64,000 nt of DNA from assembly GCA_019915015.1 (NCBI GenBank), contig JAHBBC010000007.1, forward strand, positions 310,001 to 374,000, given 5' to 3'. This document shows positions 11,256 to 22,183 of the stretch, piece after piece. The DNA comes from Auriscalpium vulgare (lineage: Eukaryota; Basidiomycota; Agaricomycetes; Russulales; Auriscalpiaceae). Under the pieces are notes generated by a model. The model saw only the letters and a list, made by a program, of their open reading frames with translations. It did not search any database and had not been told where the DNA came from. Numbering within the stretch: the stretch's first letter is position 1; the number at the start of each line of letters is the position of its first letter. Position numbers and translations under genes: made by a program.

Positions 11256-13639
11256 CTAGTACCCGCGACTGCCGCCCGCAAACGCCTCCCGCACGCTCTT
11301 GCGCAGCTCCTCGTGGTCGACACCGCTCGCAGTCGAGTGCCCGCCGACTGATGAGCCCGGTTGCACGTGCGACGGAGTCGCGCTCGCAGGAATGGCCGAC
11401 CCCACGGGCTCGTCGCCCTCGACGAACTCGAGGATCTTGCGTGCGAGCTGCTGAATCTCGCCTGCGCCCTCGCCCGTGTCCGTGTCCTGGTACGAGCGCG
11501 ATTGCGAGCGGTGCGAGCGTGGTGTGCCGCCGACAGAGGAGGTAGGTGTGACGGACCGCGAGGCCGCGAGGTCGCGGACGGTGGGCACGAGGAGGCCGGA
11601 GGAGCGGATGTAGCTGATTAGTTGTGGATCTGAAGAAGGGTCAGCTTTGTAAGACAATAGCGGGCAATCACCAACCTCCTGATTCTAGTAATTGAACGAT
11701 AGTCCAAACTGCGATGTGCTGGAACGTCGCGTCTGGACTGCTGAGGAACCGGTGCAGATACTGGTGCATACCGCCCTCAGGCTTGTCCCACACATCGTTG
11801 AAGGCGGAATAATCATCCGTAGCGGACCTGCCGTCTGTCAAGTGCGTAGTTAATACCCGCTGGCTGTCAGCAAACGAAACGATTATACCTTTGGATGAAA
11901 GATTTCCAAGCGCAGCAGCGCTGTTCCCCTGCACCTCGGAGCTCGGCGAATTTGTCAAGGGAATGAGCACCTCGCAGATGCCCATCTCCAAGAGCTGTCC
12001 CTTCAGATCATCGCTCAGCGCCAGCACCGCCACACACGCCGTCATCTCGCTTTGCACATTCATAGGGACCTCCAATACGAGTTCCTTGATCGAGTGTACG
12101 GCGCCCGCCTTGACAATCGCAAGCTTATTCTTCTCGGAGCTTGCTGCGAGGTTCCGCAGCGTGGAGATCGCGTGGCACTGCACCTCCTCGTTGTCCTTGA
12201 ACGAGAGGAGGTTTATCAGCGGCTGTAGAAACCCAGACTCTATGATGGGCGACTCGTTCTGTGGGTGTATCGACACGTTCCGCACGCACGCCGCCGAGGA
12301 GAGGATGAGGGGAAGGTATGTGGACTGCAGAAGCCGAAGCAGGGGTTGGAGACCCTCAGCCTTTACAATTTCAAGCTGATACTTCTCTGTGGGAACTTGT
12401 TAAAGATGCTGTGTAACGTCATTAGGTCCCCTTCGACTCACCATCGCTGGCTAAATTCCGGAGAGCCAGCGCAGCCTGACACTGCACCTTCAGGCTTTGG
12501 CTGTCCATGAGCTGAACAAGACTCGTCACAAGCTTCGGTTCGCTTTGCGCAAGTTTCTTGCGATTCAAGCCTGCGGCCGAGGAGTCAGCTGACATTATTG
12601 CCTCGAGGTCTGGGAAGCGACCCACCGTCAACGGCGATATTGCTCAGCGCAGTCGTGCAGTAGTATTGGACGTCGGTATCAGTGGAGTTGAGCAGGCTGA
12701 CCAGCACGGGGATAGCTCCAGCGTTGACCAGTTGTTGCCGATTTTCGTCTAGGCCGCAGTGAGATCTCGGCTGCGGGGCGGAGGTGACTGGCTGAGCTCA
12801 CCTGAATGTGTCATATTGAGCAGCGCGCCAGTCGCGTTTCTTTGCACGCGCATGTCCTTGGAGCGAGCGAGCCGTGTGAGGGGAACTAGCGCGCCTGACT
12901 TGGCGATCTTGGTTTTGTTGTCATCTGGTAATCACGGTCTCAGAAGCCACAGGGGGAGGTAGATCGGGAGTGCGGCGCACCATGTGTGGCAAGATTCGTT
13001 ACGCAGCCCACAGCGTTGCACTGAACCTCCACGTTCGGGCTGAGCATTTGGCGGATTAGAGGTTCCAGCCCGCCGAGCTTGACAATGAGCAGCTTGTTAT
13101 CCGCTGATTGAACACCTCGTGAGCAATCCGCAGCAGACAAAGATAGCAGAATACACACTGTTAACAGCCAAATTCCCCAGCGCTGCGCTCGCTGCCCGCT
13201 GCACCTCCGTGTCGTGGCTGCTCAGAAGAAACAGAATCGGGTCAAGCGTGTCCCGTCCCACTGGCCGCACTTCCTTCTCAGTAATCTCAGCAAATGCTAA
13301 CGCTGCGCTGCGTTGGAGGTCGACGTTGTCGGAAAAGGAGAGTGTGGTCAGCGCTGAAAGAGGCGATCCGGCGAAGAAGTTCGTCGTTGTGCGGTCTGGG
13401 GCGAGGAGAGCGTCAGCAATCCGCAGCTGCCGGCAGACAAAATGCATGCAGAGAGCAGAAAGCTTACTTTCGAGATACTGGAGAAGGTCGGCGACTGCCT
13501 CGCGCTCATTCTCCAGGAGGAGAGGTTCGTAGGACTGGGACCTCCGCGATGAGACTGTCGGGTACGTATGAGCACGTGTCGACCGAGGACCAGAAGAAAA
13601 CGTACAGCATGAGTCACAGCAGCTTGTAACGTTGCCCAT
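11256..13639 (-). CDS. VAC8: Vacuolar armadillo-repeat protein Vac8
   Basis: The N-terminus [12 protein letters not shown] offers Gly2 for N-myristoylation and a cluster of cysteines for palmitoylation, the hallmark of Vac8. [13 protein letters not shown] leads into tandem armadillo repeats running to about 11700, with typical units such as [45 protein letters not shown] and [16 protein letters not shown] Ser/Thr-rich tail ends GGSRGY. Vac8 sits on the vacuole membrane and acts in vacuole inheritance, nucleus-vacuole contacts, homotypic fusion and selective autophagy. Many short introns fall between or inside repeats. The start is fixed by the acylation motif. Confidence 0.93.
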
Positions 13640-14130
13640 TGCGCAAGTCGAGGCAGCGCTGCTGCGAGAAAGAGAGGTGGAGAGCAAGGCTGAGTGTCGT
13701 TGAGTTGCGGCACAGAGTTTCTCGCGCCTGCCCAACACGGCAAGCTTATGTCATCCCACGCGACGGCGAGTCTGCGCAGTTGCTCCGGCGCCCCGGCTGG
13801 CAGTTCCACCAACCAGCGCCACGGGCCCCGGGAGCACCATATGGTCCTGACAGTCATGCGCAGGGACCGCATTTTGCGCTGTCGACTGCCGCTTATCCCG
13901 CGTTTCACTCACTCTCAGGGCCGCTGTCTTCGAGGGCAATTATGCCCATCGTCCCGCAGTCAACACAGTGTCTGCCGGTGCTGCGGAAGCTACGAAGAGT
14001 CATCGCAAAAGTAGCATCATAAACCCTATGAGAGGTAAGGGCTGTGCGGACCTCATCGTCATAAGTATGCGGTCGATCGTCGAGCAAGACTATCGGTGCC
14101 GATACACAAGTACGACAGTCAACGGACTAC
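13640..14130. promoter_or_regulatory. Divergent intergenic region, VAC8 / thioesterase
   Basis: A 491-bp gap between two start codons on opposite strands, so it must contain both promoters. No clear TATA or CCAAT arrangement was assigned. Open frames across it have no recognisable content. Confidence 0.5.
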
Positions 14131-14985
14131 ATGACTGCACTCCTCAGATTTCCTGCTGTTGGACAGCGTCTTGCCACGGTCGTGTTCATCCACGTGAGTG
14201 CTTGACTTCTGTCGCCGGGTTTTATTAGTTAACTATGTCTCCAGGGCTTAGGCCAGACGAATGACTCGTGGCGAAGTATGATTGAATGGCTCGCCCGACA
14301 ATTGCCAAGAGTGGAATGGGTATTACCCCAAGCGTAGGTGCTCTCAATGAATCACGGTGTGCACGAAATAATCTCTCGCCTAGGTCTTCCCGACCCGTCG
14401 CGGTCAGCGCGGGGCAACTGCGCCCCAGCTGGTTTAACATCGCGGCTCTTCCCCCCGGAGATGCTGAGTGGGACGAGGCAGGTGTCGCAGCTTCTGCTGC
14501 CTACATCGAGAGCATCATCCAGGGTGAAGTGCAAGCCGGTGCTGATCCACGCAGGATTGTCGTCGCCGGCTTCAGCCAGGGTGGGGCGCTCGGCCTTCTG
14601 GTAGCCCTCACGTCGTTACATGACCTCGGGGGCGCGGCCAGCTTCTCAGGTTGGGTGCCGCATCGGGGTCGTGAGGTGCGTACGATGTCCTTGGCCGCTT
14701 CCACGCCGTGCCTCACTGCATTGCCCCGCACAGCATATCATGCACGTCCACACGGAGCCCACGCTGCCTGTATTCCTGGGGCACGGCCGACAGGACACAG
14801 AAATCCCGCCATATTATGCGGAAGAGTCCATCGCGTTTCTCAGAGATGTACTTCGCCTGCGCAACCTCGAAGTCAGGCGGTACGAACGACTGGGGCACGC
14901 TGTCTTTGGAGGGGAGATGTACGACTTCGTCAATTGGTTACTTCGCGTTCTGCATTTGTCGCCGGTGATTAATGGCGCACCTTAG
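14131..14985 (+). CDS. Acyl-protein thioesterase (APT1-like)
   Basis: Four exons (14131-14193, 14245-14333, 14384-14675, 14734-14985) join in phase to 231 residues, the usual size of the family. An alpha/beta hydrolase: VVFIHGLGQTNDSW at the oxyanion region, the nucleophile serine in GFSQGGALG, the aspartate in GHGRQDTEIP, and the histidine in RLGHAVFGGEM. APT1-type enzymes remove palmitate from cysteines of membrane-anchored proteins in the cytosol; some also hydrolyse lysophospholipids. The more common GDTG of the HGLGDTG motif reads GQTN here. The ATG at 14131 gives a short lead of 15 residues before the first strand. Confidence 0.9.
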
Positions 14986-15305
14986 ACGCACTTCTCGCCC
15001 CTTGCTATCGCTATTTCTCGTAGATTTCTTGTCTAGTCTTTGCGTCGTTACATAGAATCACAGATCTTTTTCAAATGAGCCTTAGGCGTCAATACGGTCA
15101 CAAGGGCGAGGCTTCCGAATGACGTGTACTCTACTGCTAGCGGCGTCTTCAATCTGTTTCTCTTTTAGAGGCTTCAGCCGATCAAACTTCAACAACGCTC
15201 TAGATCTCTCTTGGACGATCTGTTAGTCAGTCTGACTCCACCTGTGCCAGTCGAGTCTCGACATTCATGCACATGCACATGCCCAGCTGGCGCCAACCGC
15301 GAGCA
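14986..15305. other. Spacer before the hAT insertion
   Basis: Region downstream of the thioesterase gene up to the target duplication of the hAT element. Nothing else is recognisable. Confidence 0.5.
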
Positions 15306-15313
15306 CGCTGAGG
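15306..15313. repeat. Left 8-bp target duplication of hAT element (CGCTGAGG)
   Basis: CGCTGAGG directly precedes the left inverted repeat; the same eight bases follow the right inverted repeat at 24034-24041. Eight bases is the standard hAT duplication length. Confidence 0.9.
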
Positions 15314-15333
15314 TAGTGTTGCGGGAAAAACCT
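15314..15333 (+). repeat. hAT left terminal inverted repeat
   Basis: TAGTGTTGCGGGAAAAACCT; it pairs with the reverse complement of 24014-24033 except at base 4. Confidence 0.92.
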
Positions 15334-15339
15334 CTGGCC

Positions 15340-15415
15340 AGTATCCCCCCGGTAAGGTACCGGTGGCGCTCCTAGCCGGGGAGGTATCAAACCGGTACCG
15401 TACCAGGGAAATAGT
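15340..15415. repeat. hAT left subterminal GGTACCGGT motifs
   Basis: Two copies of the near-palindrome GGTACCGGT (one inverted), about 15356 and 15391, lie shortly inside the left end. A third copy lies near 20569 in the right subterminal region before the Harbinger insertion. Repeated subterminal motifs are where hAT transposases bind; that role here is inferred. Confidence 0.5.
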
Positions 15416-15692
15416 CACGTGATGTTTAGTTCCCACGCAGTAGCAGCTCGATTTTCGCGTACACACGAGGATTTGGAATGGTTTCAATGCATCAGATGAA
15501 GATTTAGCAGTGTATGTATCCATAGCCAAATTGCCAGAGCTTAGCCGTAGGTGCCCCGACCTGTACGAATTCGCTGCTGCCTGCTACACAAGTGTCATGA
15601 TTTGTCAGCAGACGCGGCTTTTGCAAGGCTGCCGCAGCACTCGAGCGTACATTGTAACAACGCGTACAATACATACTGAAACCTCGGGAGGC

Positions 15693-18600
15693 TTATTGAA
15701 ACAAGGCATCTGTGCTGAAATCATTGTCCTCTTCATCAGAATCTGGTATGCTCTCGTCCCTAGCCTGACCTGCACTGACTCCGACAGCAGGGTTCCGACG
15801 TGCAGGAAGCTGAGCTTCCTCCGCGAGGACATCAGATAAAATTGCAGACCTCAGGTTGATGTGAGGCATCTTGATGAAAGCATTGGCAGGTTCGTACGGT
15901 TCTGCCAGGTCTTCACCTTGAACGTCATTGTCGTCATTGTCGTCTTCTTCGTCCGACATCGGTGCGGGTGCGTTTTCTGAAGAGGGGAATACCTTCTTTT
16001 CGATGTTGTAGAACTTGACCGAAGGGAATTGATTAGTGTGCGCGCGCACCTGCTCGAATGGTTGGAACACTGTGTACTTCAATAAAGAACGGAGGTTGCT
16101 TACCTTGCTCTTAGACATGTGGTACTGTCGGACTTGAGTCATTGCAGACATGTTATGCACGGATAGCCGATTCCTATGCTTTGGAGTAAGCCATGTGAAT
16201 GTAGAGCCAGTCCGTTCATCGGGCATGGAGTTGACTCGGACGGAATACAGTTTGATAGCGAGATGCTATTCATGACAGCATCAGTCGGCAGCGCTCGGTG
16301 AATCATACGGACACGAACACGTACCGGAAGGATGTGCACATTATCAGAGCCAACACGGCCCTTCCACCACTTAAGGACCGCCTGCGGAACCGTATCGTCG
16401 AGCGGATGATCGAATGGGAACTGGTGTCGAGCATAGGCTAGAGTTTCCCTGTGAAGTTGGGCTGTAAATGATTTCCCTTTTTTTGCCCACTTCAAGAATG
16501 CCTTCTTATGGCCATGAACGATCTCTTTCTCTCCGATGTTGGCTAAGAAGCGGACAACGGACTCGAAAATTGATGGATGCCGAACACCAATGAGTGTCAC
16601 CTTCTCGCCTTCCGGTAGCCACAGGTCCGACGTGATAAGATCTGATTGATGCACACATAAGACAGCGACGAGATGCAAGCAAAAGAATGGCTCTAACCAG
16701 GGTTCAGATATGCTGCAGCAAGGTATGCATTATTAGCTATGTTGCCATCCAGAAAGAGTTGGCGATGTCGCGCATTGAGGATGCCGCGGATGGCGTTCGC
16801 GACCTCAGCGTCAAAATACAGCCTAGGATTTTGAAAGGCGTCCTCTGTTGCACGAATAACAGCATGCCAGAATATATAGACGTCGGCAGCAGTCGCCTCC
16901 AGAGCCTCCAGGCAGGCTAATGCCTTTGTTGCAGGCAAAGTGGCCGCGATGAACTGGGAGAGACCAGACTCGAACTTGAATGTCTGGTGATCATCCGGTG
17001 CAGGCTGAAAATACTCAGCAATTTCCTGCGAATGTTGTCAGCAAGTCATTTCGTCTAGTCGATCCATCAATTGTACCTCATAAAGTCCGTTAGGCGATTC
17101 ACGGATGACTTTCTTGATCGCAGCTGAGGACCGATGGACAGAGCGAGCAGAGAGCGGGATTGTTGCGAATCTCGTCTTTCCGATAGCCTCCAGGCCGCGT
17201 CCTGTCTTTAGTTTTTCACGAGCTTTCTTGAGGGCTGCATGTCCAGCGTGCGAGGTATGAAATAATGTTATTGTCTGCCGCACCACACGGATGATCTGGT
17301 TGCGGATTAGATCTGATTAATGCTGGTAGTGTGGACGTTTGCGCACCGGTTTGAAAACATCAATGAGATTAATCTCAAGGATTGTGCGATTCAAGTGATG
17401 GCAAACATCCGCAAGATTGAGCGCAGTGGGCATGAGGGCCAGAATTGCAATGGAACGCGAGGCTCGCGTGTTACCCGTGCTATCACATGTCAGGCCGGAA
17501 AACCTGGACGGACCGATGGCATTGACAATCTGCGCGAAGTTGTTAGAAATTGCTGAAGTAGTTAAGTTCCAATGCCCACGCACCGGACTTGCGACATTCT
17601 CAACAATCCAAGGTGCAGTGTGCGACTCGGAAGTTGCCTCCCGTGTGTCCATCAAGTATACTTCACGGTCTGAGGTCGAGACGTGTACAGTCCAGTAGGA
17701 CTCACGACCTGTCGAAGTTCCGCCGTCATAGGAGAGAGTGAGGTCTTCCTGACCTTGCAGATACTTGAGTTGCTCCCGGCGGACCCACGATGCTTCGTTT
17801 ACGATGCCTTCATATTCGAGCTTGTCTCTGGTTGAAGGTGCATATGATGGTAAGGCAATCTCAAGCATCTCCTTCCACTCCGGGCGCGAGACGATATATG
17901 TTGGCAAACCCGCGACGCATATGAGTTTAAGAATGGCAAGGTCGAGCTTTCTGTGACGCTCGAGCTTCCCAAGCGCCTTTGCTTGCCGAAAGAACGCATG
18001 TGTCGCGGCGCCTGCATCTTGCTTCTCCCCATCTTGTCCAATTCCATCTTGAGCTCCTAGTTCCTTCGCAACCATCATGGATCCTTTCGAATTGGTGAGC
18101 TCCTGGACCTGCGCAGACAGTGCCTTTCCAGCTGAATGTATGTGCACTTTCTCCCGCAGCTCTGAGGACAGCTTGGGGCAGTCCTTTGCATGACGAACGA
18201 CTCGGATCAACGCTCGATGTCGGAAAGTATGATGGCAAGGGTTATCAGGACCTCCGACACAGCGCCAGAGCAGCGTAGTTGGATTGTCGCGGCGATAGCA
18301 AGCCTCGGTGAGAGCGTCCATCAGAGGATCCGGCGGCCGTCCTCCCCGGCGCGCATCCTTCTTCGGCTGCACCCATTTGACAAGGTCACCAGGGTTAAGC
18401 TCAATCTCCATGTCGCTCCCATCTTCTTCCCCCATCTCGTTCACATACGGAGCTGCGCCGTCCGCAACTCCTTCGGCATCTGATTTCTGTTCATCGAGCT
18501 GCTGGTCTTGCAGTACCGGTGAACTACTAGGCTGCTTGTGCGTAGCGACTGTGTTTCCGCCCGAACGCTTTGCAACCTGTAAGCAAAGCTTCTGTTACTT

Positions 18601-18770
18601 ACTGCTGTCGCGCGCTGACAACCTCTTTGGGCACTTACAGTTGACGTTCCAGCAATATGCAGATTCAACGGCGCCGGTTTGAAGACCTCGTCCCACTGCT
18701 GCTTGCTCCCCGCATTGCCGGAACTCTCCGCCGGTTCCTTTCCTTTCGAAGCGGCATTTTCTTCGTGCGT
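15693..18770 (-). CDS. hAT transposase (DUF659 / hAT C-terminal type)
   Basis: Multi-exon on the minus strand. An exon starting at 18576 (VAKRSGGNTV) leads into a zinc-finger-like segment (WRCVGGPDNPCHHTFRHRALIRVVRHAKDC, Cys and His at 18250-18180), the DUF659-type catalytic start LTLSYDGGTSTGRESYW (about 17740), FSGLTCDSTGN (about 17480) with a second candidate catalytic aspartate, CHHLNRTILEINLIDVF, and the hAT C-terminal dimerisation region PQAVLKWWKG...LAIKLYSVRVNSMPDER...TFTWLTPKHRNRLSV (16380-16150). An acidic tail ends at 15693. The third catalytic acid was not assigned. The exon before 18576 ends at 18639 and reads back in frame to about 18770, overlapping the 3' end of the protease frame in another frame; the true start, or a fusion to the protease, is unresolved. 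Confidence 0.82.
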
Positions 18771-20209
18771 TTGGCTGGCACGGTGAGTGGCGTGACATTG
18801 GTGGCTACACTCAGTCGCCTCTTAACGACGCCTTCTAGACTCAATAACTGCGGCTTCGTGAACGCCGATGTGTGCGCACTTGCCCGTATAAGCATGCCAG
18901 GCGCTAGCATATTGGACTTGTATTTGAGACTGTCCTGCACTGTCGGTGAGTCGAGTCCGCAAGTAAGTGAAGCTGAGCGCGCACTGACCATGTCACGTAG
19001 GTAACACATTATGTCAGCAAGGTGTCGAATGCGTTGCACGACACAGTCTGTATCCGAGAGGAGATGGATGTCGTCGGGGATGAGATGGTGAGCAAGAGAA
19101 TTGTGGCTGAGGACAGAGCAGGAGAAGCTGTCGAGCTGTGGGGTGCATGGTAACACGTTGAGTGAAAGCGGCCCAGTCGCTCCGTGTTGTCCTAACCACC
19201 ATTCTATCATCTCCAACAGCTCGCGGGGCGGCTTCCGTCCAAGAGAATCAGCATAGAAAGCCGTGTGTGGCTCTACGCTGATCGCAACGGACACCCAGTG
19301 ATTTGTCTCGTGTACGGCTGCTGGCAAGAGCACATCCGCGCCATCGATCCGCACCCCGATCGTCATTCCAACCTCCTTGAGTGATCCATCTTGCAGCTGC
19401 GAGCCAGCCAATCGTAGGGGAGTGATGCCGCGCATTGATTGGTAAGATGTTCCGCTAGCATTGAGTCGTGCGCGGTTGCGGTACGTGTCAATGAGCTTGA
19501 CTGATGCCGCACTCGGCAGTATACATGCCGGCTTGCCTTGTCTTTGCAGACGATGACCTAGCAGCATCCCCAGCTGATCCATATGCTCCGCCGCCAGCCA
19601 ACGCCGACCACAGTACGATGTAAGCGTCTTTGGATCGACGCCCATCGTCGTTGGGAGGGGTACGTCCCATGGCCAGTCGTCGAGGAGTGCTGACGTGTCT
19701 GCAGCAAGGGACTTCACCTCGTCGTTGAGCAAGCCCTCGGTCCAAGTCTTCAACCACGCAGTGGCCAGAGAAAGGCGCGCCTTGGCAGCGAGTATGCGCC
19801 GGACCTCGTACCAGTAGGTGAGAACCCACATCGGGGTTTTGAGTGTTTGTTGAGTGACCGACTCTTGAACAGGATAGCCCAGGCAAGCATAGCCTGTCTC
19901 TAGGGCGGGGATGACGCGGTTTTGCAGGATTTCCAACACCTCGGTGTGCGGCGGCATCGGCCTAGAGAGCAGGACCATTGCATTTGCGGCCGTTATGAAG
20001 CTTTGGCCCTTCGAGAAGAGTGTGCTCTGCTGGAGCAGAGACGGCGCGTTCGCCTCCGGTGGGACAGGGAAATTTTGGATATCGGCATTGCGCAGGGCTG
20101 GTGTGGGTAGTAGGACATGTTTAATGTCGTCGGGAATGGGTATTCTTTTGAGGATATCACCCAGAGTTTGAAATGAGTCGATGTCGTGGATGACCTCGTC
20201 GTCCGCCAT
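18665..20209 (-). CDS. Ulp1-type (C48) cysteine protease of the hAT element
   Basis: An open frame of 514 codons starting MADDEVIHDIDSFQTL. The C-terminal half carries the C48 peptidase signature: HETNHWVSVAI with the catalytic histidine (about 19315-19285), FYADSLGRK with the aspartate, and PCTPQLDSFSCSVLSHN with the oxyanion glutamine and the catalytic cysteine (about 19115). Such proteases cleave SUMO or similar C-terminal glycines. Related genes are carried by plant MULE and fungal KDZ elements; here the gene sits inside hAT ends. The last 50 or so codons are basic and may be intron or read-through, because another frame there leads into the transposase. It could therefore be the N-terminal part of one large fusion protein. 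Confidence 0.8.
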   Translation of the reverse strand: MADDEVIHDIDSFQTLGDILKRIPIPDDIKHVLLPTPALRNADIQNFPVPPEANAPSLLQQSTLFSKGQSFITAANAMVLLSRPMPPHTEVLEILQNRVIPALETGYACLGYPVQESVTQQTLKTPMWVLTYWYEVRRILAAKARLSLATAWLKTWTEGLLNDEVKSLAADTSALLDDWPWDVPLPTTMGVDPKTLTSYCGRRWLAAEHMDQLGMLLGHRLQRQGKPACILPSAASVKLIDTYRNRARLNASGTSYQSMRGITPLRLAGSQLQDGSLKEVGMTIGVRIDGADVLLPAAVHETNHWVSVAISVEPHTAFYADSLGRKPPRELLEMIEWWLGQHGATGPLSLNVLPCTPQLDSFSCSVLSHNSLAHHLIPDDIHLLSDTDCVVQRIRHLADIMCYLRDMVSARSASLTCGLDSPTVQDSLKYKSNMLAPGMLIRASAHTSAFTKPQLLSLEGVVKRRLSVATNVTPLTVPAKRTKKMPLRKERNRRRVPAMRGASSSGTRSSNRRR

Positions 20210-20588
20210 TTGACAGTTTTGAGGGTTGGCAAAATGTGCTAGGCCAGTGTCGAAGGTGAAGATTGCGCCCTCATTTAGTCACTCACTACGGAGTGTAAAT
20301 GTCGATCACAGCAACGGGTCGATCATACACACGTTGCTGCATACAACACTCTTGCAACTATCCCATGCCGAGGCGGGATGTGTCTAATACCTCCTTAAAC
20401 ATCCGCGTAGCATTGCACAACCACCTTACGACTGCCGGCCATGTCTGCGTGCGAGGCTGCGAGCCTCATGGCTCATGGGCCGGCGCCGGGCGCCGGAGGG
20501 GCCGACACACATCACGTGCTGGAGGTATTGTACCGGGTATATTGGGGCCCAGGGCAGGGCAGGTATGGTACCGGTACTATACAGGTAC

Positions 20589-20591
20589 ATT
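20589..20591. repeat. Left 3-bp target duplication of Harbinger element (ATT)
   Basis: ATT precedes the left inverted repeat; ATT also follows the right one at 23980-23982. Three bases is the usual PIF/Harbinger length, though TWA is the commoner sequence. Confidence 0.8.
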
Positions 20592-20659
20592 AGGGGAGCT
20601 CAGAGTAGACCGTTTTCGTTTCCGTTTCGTTTTCAAACGCCTTTCGTTTTCGATTCGGC
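20592..20659 (+). repeat. Harbinger left terminal inverted repeat, 68 bp
   Basis: Begins AGGGGAGCTCAGAGTAGACC and includes several GTTTTCGTTT-like units. It is the exact reverse complement of 23912-23979. Confidence 0.95.
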
Positions 20660-20744
20660 GCCCCGGCGTGATATTACATAATGTCACTCAATCTACGCCG
20701 CTGCGCGACACCGCCGCCATTGCTTTCGAGCTCTTCCACCAGCC

Positions 20745-22068
20745 ATGGCCCGTGCTACCTACCACGATGAGATTATCGACGCATACATCACATATATGGC
20801 TATCCAGATGGCACTCATGCCTCCATCTTCAGCCACAGCTATGATGGAGCAGCTCCAACGCGATAGCTCAATCCTTCACACCATCCTATCCTCCCGCTAC
20901 ATCAACCCCCGTCCTCCCGTCGTTAAAGCCGGCAATCTCCAGCTTGCATGGGAGTATGCACAGGATCCTGCCCATCACCACCGCTTTATCAACATGCTCC
21001 GTGTCTCTCCCCACGTCTTCGACACTATCCTTGGCCTCATCGAGGGTCATCCCGTATTCCAGAACAACTCGAACACCCCGCAGGAGGATATCCGAACGCA
21101 ATTAGCGGTGACCCTGTACCGTATGGGTCGCTATGGCAATGGCGCATCTCTCGAGGATATCAGCCGTGCAGCGGGCTGTTCAGAGGGCGCTGTGGAGCTA
21201 TACACGGAGAGATGTCAGGAGGCGCTGATGTCCTTGCATGGGATGTTTGTACGGCCGCTAACAGAGGAGGAGAAAGAGGTCGAGAAAAGGTGGATTGATG
21301 AGCAGCTTGGTTTCACGGGATCCACCTGGAGGGAGGGATGGGTGATGTACGACGGGACAATTGTTGTCCTGTACAGTCGCCCCGGCCTCGACGGTGACGC
21401 GTACTACACAAGGAAGTGCAACTATGGGTTCAACGTCCAGGTATGCTGGATATCTTCTAATAGCTCCTGACTGACATATCTGTACACAGATTGGCAATAC
21501 ACCGTCGAATCTACGAATCGTTGACTATTCGCTTGGCATGACCGGTTCTGCTCATGATGCATCTGCATTTGAGCATACTGCAGCTGTCAAGCATACCGAC
21601 TGGTTCTTCAGAGGTGACGAGTTTGCATGGGGTGACTCTGCGTACCCTGTCAGCTCGCGGACCATCCCAGTTCACAAGAAACCAGCGTCGTTAGACCGCT
21701 CAAATGCCTTATTCGACAAACACGTAGCTCGCCTACGCGTTCGCTCTGAACACACCATGGGTGCACTCAAGGGCCGATGGCAATCCCTTCGTGGCTTACG
21801 GCTCAATATCCGTTACAATCGGGACCATATACGAGCGTGTCGGTGGATTTCATGTTGCATCATCTTGCACAACGCAGTGCTCGACATCGAAGGATGGGCG
21901 AGTGGGACAAGCTTTGCGACTTGGCACTCACGTGCTCAGGAAGAGGACGATAGGGGGGAGCCAGATGATCCTATAGATGATGATATCACAGAGGATGATG
22001 ATTGCGAGGCTAGGAGACGTGGCCTTGTGGCAGAAATAGTAGCCGCTCAACGAGCAGGACTTGTATAA
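20745..22068 (+). CDS. PIF/Harbinger transposase (DDE_Tnp_4 family)
   Basis: Two exons, 20745-21440 and 21490-22068, join in phase to 424 residues. An N-terminal helix-turn-helix-like region (TQLAVTLYRMGRYGNGASLEDIS, about residues 118-140) precedes the catalytic core. The first acid is in WVMYDGTIV, the second in GSAHDASAFEHT, and the glutamate in RVRSEHTMGALKGRW. GDSAYP and a final CCIILHNAVLDIE, typical of the family, are also present. It should cut and join element ends together with the helper encoded at 22184-23780. An acidic tail (DDDITEDDDCE) closes the protein. No stop or shift was seen. Confidence 0.93.
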
Positions 22069-22183
22069 ATGAACAAGATTAAATCTGAGATTGTAAAGAG
22101 TAAGAGAGATATAATCAGAAAGAAGAAAGGACTGTGTAGCATTAAATGAGAGGCTGCAGTTAGAAAGGACAAAAGCAAAATGA

